A stretch of DNA of 6,534 nt from RGIG1666 sp045595745 (GTDB taxonomy: Bacteria > Bacillota > Clostridia > UBA1381 > UBA9506), in contig JAZOBB010000075.1 of assembly GCA_045595745.1 (NCBI GenBank), positions 1-6,534 on the forward strand. The letters are read 5' to 3'. The translations under genes were made by a program, and so were the position numbers. Below the pieces are notes generated by a model. That model saw nothing but the letters and a program-made list of their open reading frames with translations, was not told the DNA's origin and did no database searches. Below are positions 5,967 to 6,534 of the stretch, in pieces. Every line of letters starts with the position of its first letter. Within the stretch, counting starts at the first letter, position 1.

Positions 5967-6102
5967 GAAAAATACATGACTCCGACTGCGAAGTAAATTT
6001 CGTTCTTGTATTACAGCAAGTATGCGAAACAGAGCATGTATTTTTGCACATAGCAAAATACATACCTACTGTAATAGAACAAATATTAAATTTACTTCGC
6101 AA
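5935..6102 (-). ncRNA. Structured RNA, cassette B (diverged copy without a gene)
   Basis: About 168 nt, built like cassette A. P1 pairs 6088-6101 with 5987-6000 (14 bp perfect). Next come GTTCT/AGAAC (6076-6080 with 6002-6006) and a 15-bp P2 with two wobbles (6061-6075 with 6010-6024). The apical GTATTTTGC pairs with GCAAAAATAC with one bulge (6053-6061 with 6038-6047; its last base competes with P2). The candidate antiterminator CGGAGTCATG (5984-5975) pairs all ten bases with CGTGACTTCG (5963-5954), the 5' arm of the terminator. Promoter, helices and terminator are all intact, so it looks like a functional short RNA, although the distance to the cassette A promoter leaves no room for a gene after it. 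Confidence 0.72.
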
Positions 6103-6106
6103 ATAT

Positions 6107-6135
6107 AATATACCACATTTTTTTACATTTGTCCA
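6107..6135 (-). promoter_or_regulatory. Promoter of cassette B
   Basis: On the minus strand TGGACA (6135-6130), a 17-bp spacer, then TATATT (6112-6107) with TGG before the -10 (extended -10). The start is predicted near 6100, at the base of helix P1, exactly as in cassette A. Confidence 0.8.
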
Positions 6136-6193
6136 GTACTTTTTTCCATATTATTCCATTTTTATTTTTGTGGGTATGATACTTGCGACAAAA
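6136..6193 (-). promoter_or_regulatory. Conserved upstream promoter region, cassette B
   Basis: In plus-strand view it carries two TTCCAWWTTW direct repeats (starting near 6144 and 6154) next to the -35, then a TTTTTGT...ACAAAA dyad (about 6165-6193), in the same order as in cassette A. About 45 bp are nearly identical between the copies, more than in the transcribed helices, suggesting shared control. Confidence 0.5.
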
Positions 6194-6242
6194 GAGATAA
6201 AATAAATTTTGGGTTAGTGCATTATGTTAGCACGAACAACAT
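6194..6242. other. Short unassigned spacer
   Basis: AT-rich sequence between cassette B and the MITE-like element. Only a weak GTGC...GCAC pairing (6217-6233) is visible; I see no gene, promoter pair or terminator. Confidence 0.5.
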
Positions 6243-6394
6243 GCCTTCCCCTTGAGGGGAAGGTGGCAAAACCGAAGGTTTTGGCGGATGAGGTGTAGGA
6301 TTTCGAAAAAATCCGTTAAATAAACAAGCACGCCGCTACGCGGCTACACCTCATCAGTCTCACTACGTTCGACAGCTTCCCCTCAAGGGGAAGC
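6243..6394. mobile_element. MITE-like palindromic element, 152 bp
   Basis: The ends are inverted copies of each other: the left 21 bp (starting GCCTTCCCCTTGAGGGG) match the right end in 19 of 21 positions, and each end is also a hairpin by itself (TTGA and TCAA loops). A second perfect inverted pair lies inward, GATGAGGTGTAG (6287-6298) with CTACACCTCATC (6344-6355). The interior has three more small hairpins: AAAACC/GGTTTT (6268-6282), GGATTT/AAATCC (6298-6314) and GCCGC/GCGGC (6332-6344). There is no coding capacity and no clear target-site duplication. Similar palindromes recur in many Clostridia genomes as non-autonomous repeats; I base that on recollection. Confidence 0.75.
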
Positions 6395-6434
6395 CTCAGT
6401 GTGTCGATAAACTATCGACACACTGGCAGGCTTC
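6390..6434. repeat. Long hairpin overlapping the right end of the MITE-like element
   Basis: CAGTGTGTCGATA (6397-6409) pairs perfectly with TATCGACACACTG (6413-6425) around a 3-nt AAC loop. The stem resumes after a 2-nt bulge as GAAGCCT (6390-6396) with AGGCTTC (6428-6434), 20 bp in total. It shares 5 bp with the MITE-like right end, so it may be a second repeat joined there. There is no T-run on either side, so it is not a typical terminator. Confidence 0.7.
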
Positions 6435-6450
6435 GAAAAAGGAAGTTAGA

Positions 6451-6508
6451 TTTTACGAATTTGAATTCGTCGGCGTACGTTGGTACGGTAGAGTTCAAAT
6501 TCGTAAAA
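6451..6508. repeat. Inverted repeat with 15-bp perfect arms
   Basis: TTTTACGAATTTGAA (6451-6465) and TTCAAATTCGTAAAA (6494-6508) are exact inverted copies. The 28-bp centre holds a CGTAC-GTTG-GTACG hairpin (6474-6487). There is no reading frame. It is probably a further intergenic repeat or a small structured RNA; the remaining 26 bp to the window edge (including GCAAGCAACCACGCG) show nothing I can assign. Confidence 0.6.
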
Positions 6509-6534
6509 AGCAAGCAACCACGCGCTTTTTCAAT

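Noticed and set aside
5959..6063. 34-codon open frame on the minus strand within cassette B
   Set aside because: It runs through the paired helices, has no properly spaced ribosome binding site, and has no counterpart in cassette A.
5670..6193. CRISPR array or retron RNA
   Set aside because: There are only two long diverged units rather than short regular repeats, and no reverse transcriptase or cas gene is in the window.
6236..6400. Target-site duplication around the MITE-like element
   Set aside because: The flanking bases on the two sides show no convincing direct repeat.

Overview
The window looks like chromosomal DNA from a low-GC, spore-former-type Bacillota, most likely an uncultured gut member of Clostridia. 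The inference rests on AT-rich intergenic DNA, strong AAGGAGG-type ribosome binding sites, a perfect ARG-box operator of the ArgR/AhrC type, a TTG start on ftsE, and GC-rich palindromic repeats of a style common in Oscillospirales-like genomes. No marker fixes the genus.

Positions 1-2519 (minus strand) hold an arginine operon read right to left: argD (acetylornithine aminotransferase), argF (anabolic ornithine carbamoyltransferase, overlapping argD by 8 bp) and a GNAT acetyltransferase that runs off the left edge. The divergent intergenic region (2520-2739) has the argD promoter buried in two tandem ARG boxes, and a plus-strand promoter firing the other way.

Positions 2740-5399 (plus strand) hold a three-gene operon: a CdaR/PucR-family regulator with a C-terminal helix-turn-helix, then ftsE and ftsX, the ABC-type pair that controls peptidoglycan hydrolases at the division site. 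A 16-bp perfect hairpin with flanking A/T tracts ends it.

Positions 5465-6534 have almost no protein coding and are dense in structure. There is a 60-bp GC-rich palindromic repeat, then a minus-strand 42-codon gene with a perfect ribosome binding site. Upstream of that gene lies a structured leader with its own promoter and an intrinsic terminator. A second, diverged copy of the promoter-leader-terminator cassette sits directly upstream, without the small gene. Between the copies the promoter region and terminator are conserved, while the helices differ in sequence but keep base pairing through about ten compensatory changes, including one in a candidate antiterminator. This duplicated RNA element is the most interesting part of the window and I cannot assign it to a known RNA family. 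Further right are a MITE-like 152-bp palindromic element, a 13-bp hairpin at its edge, and another long inverted repeat close to the right end.
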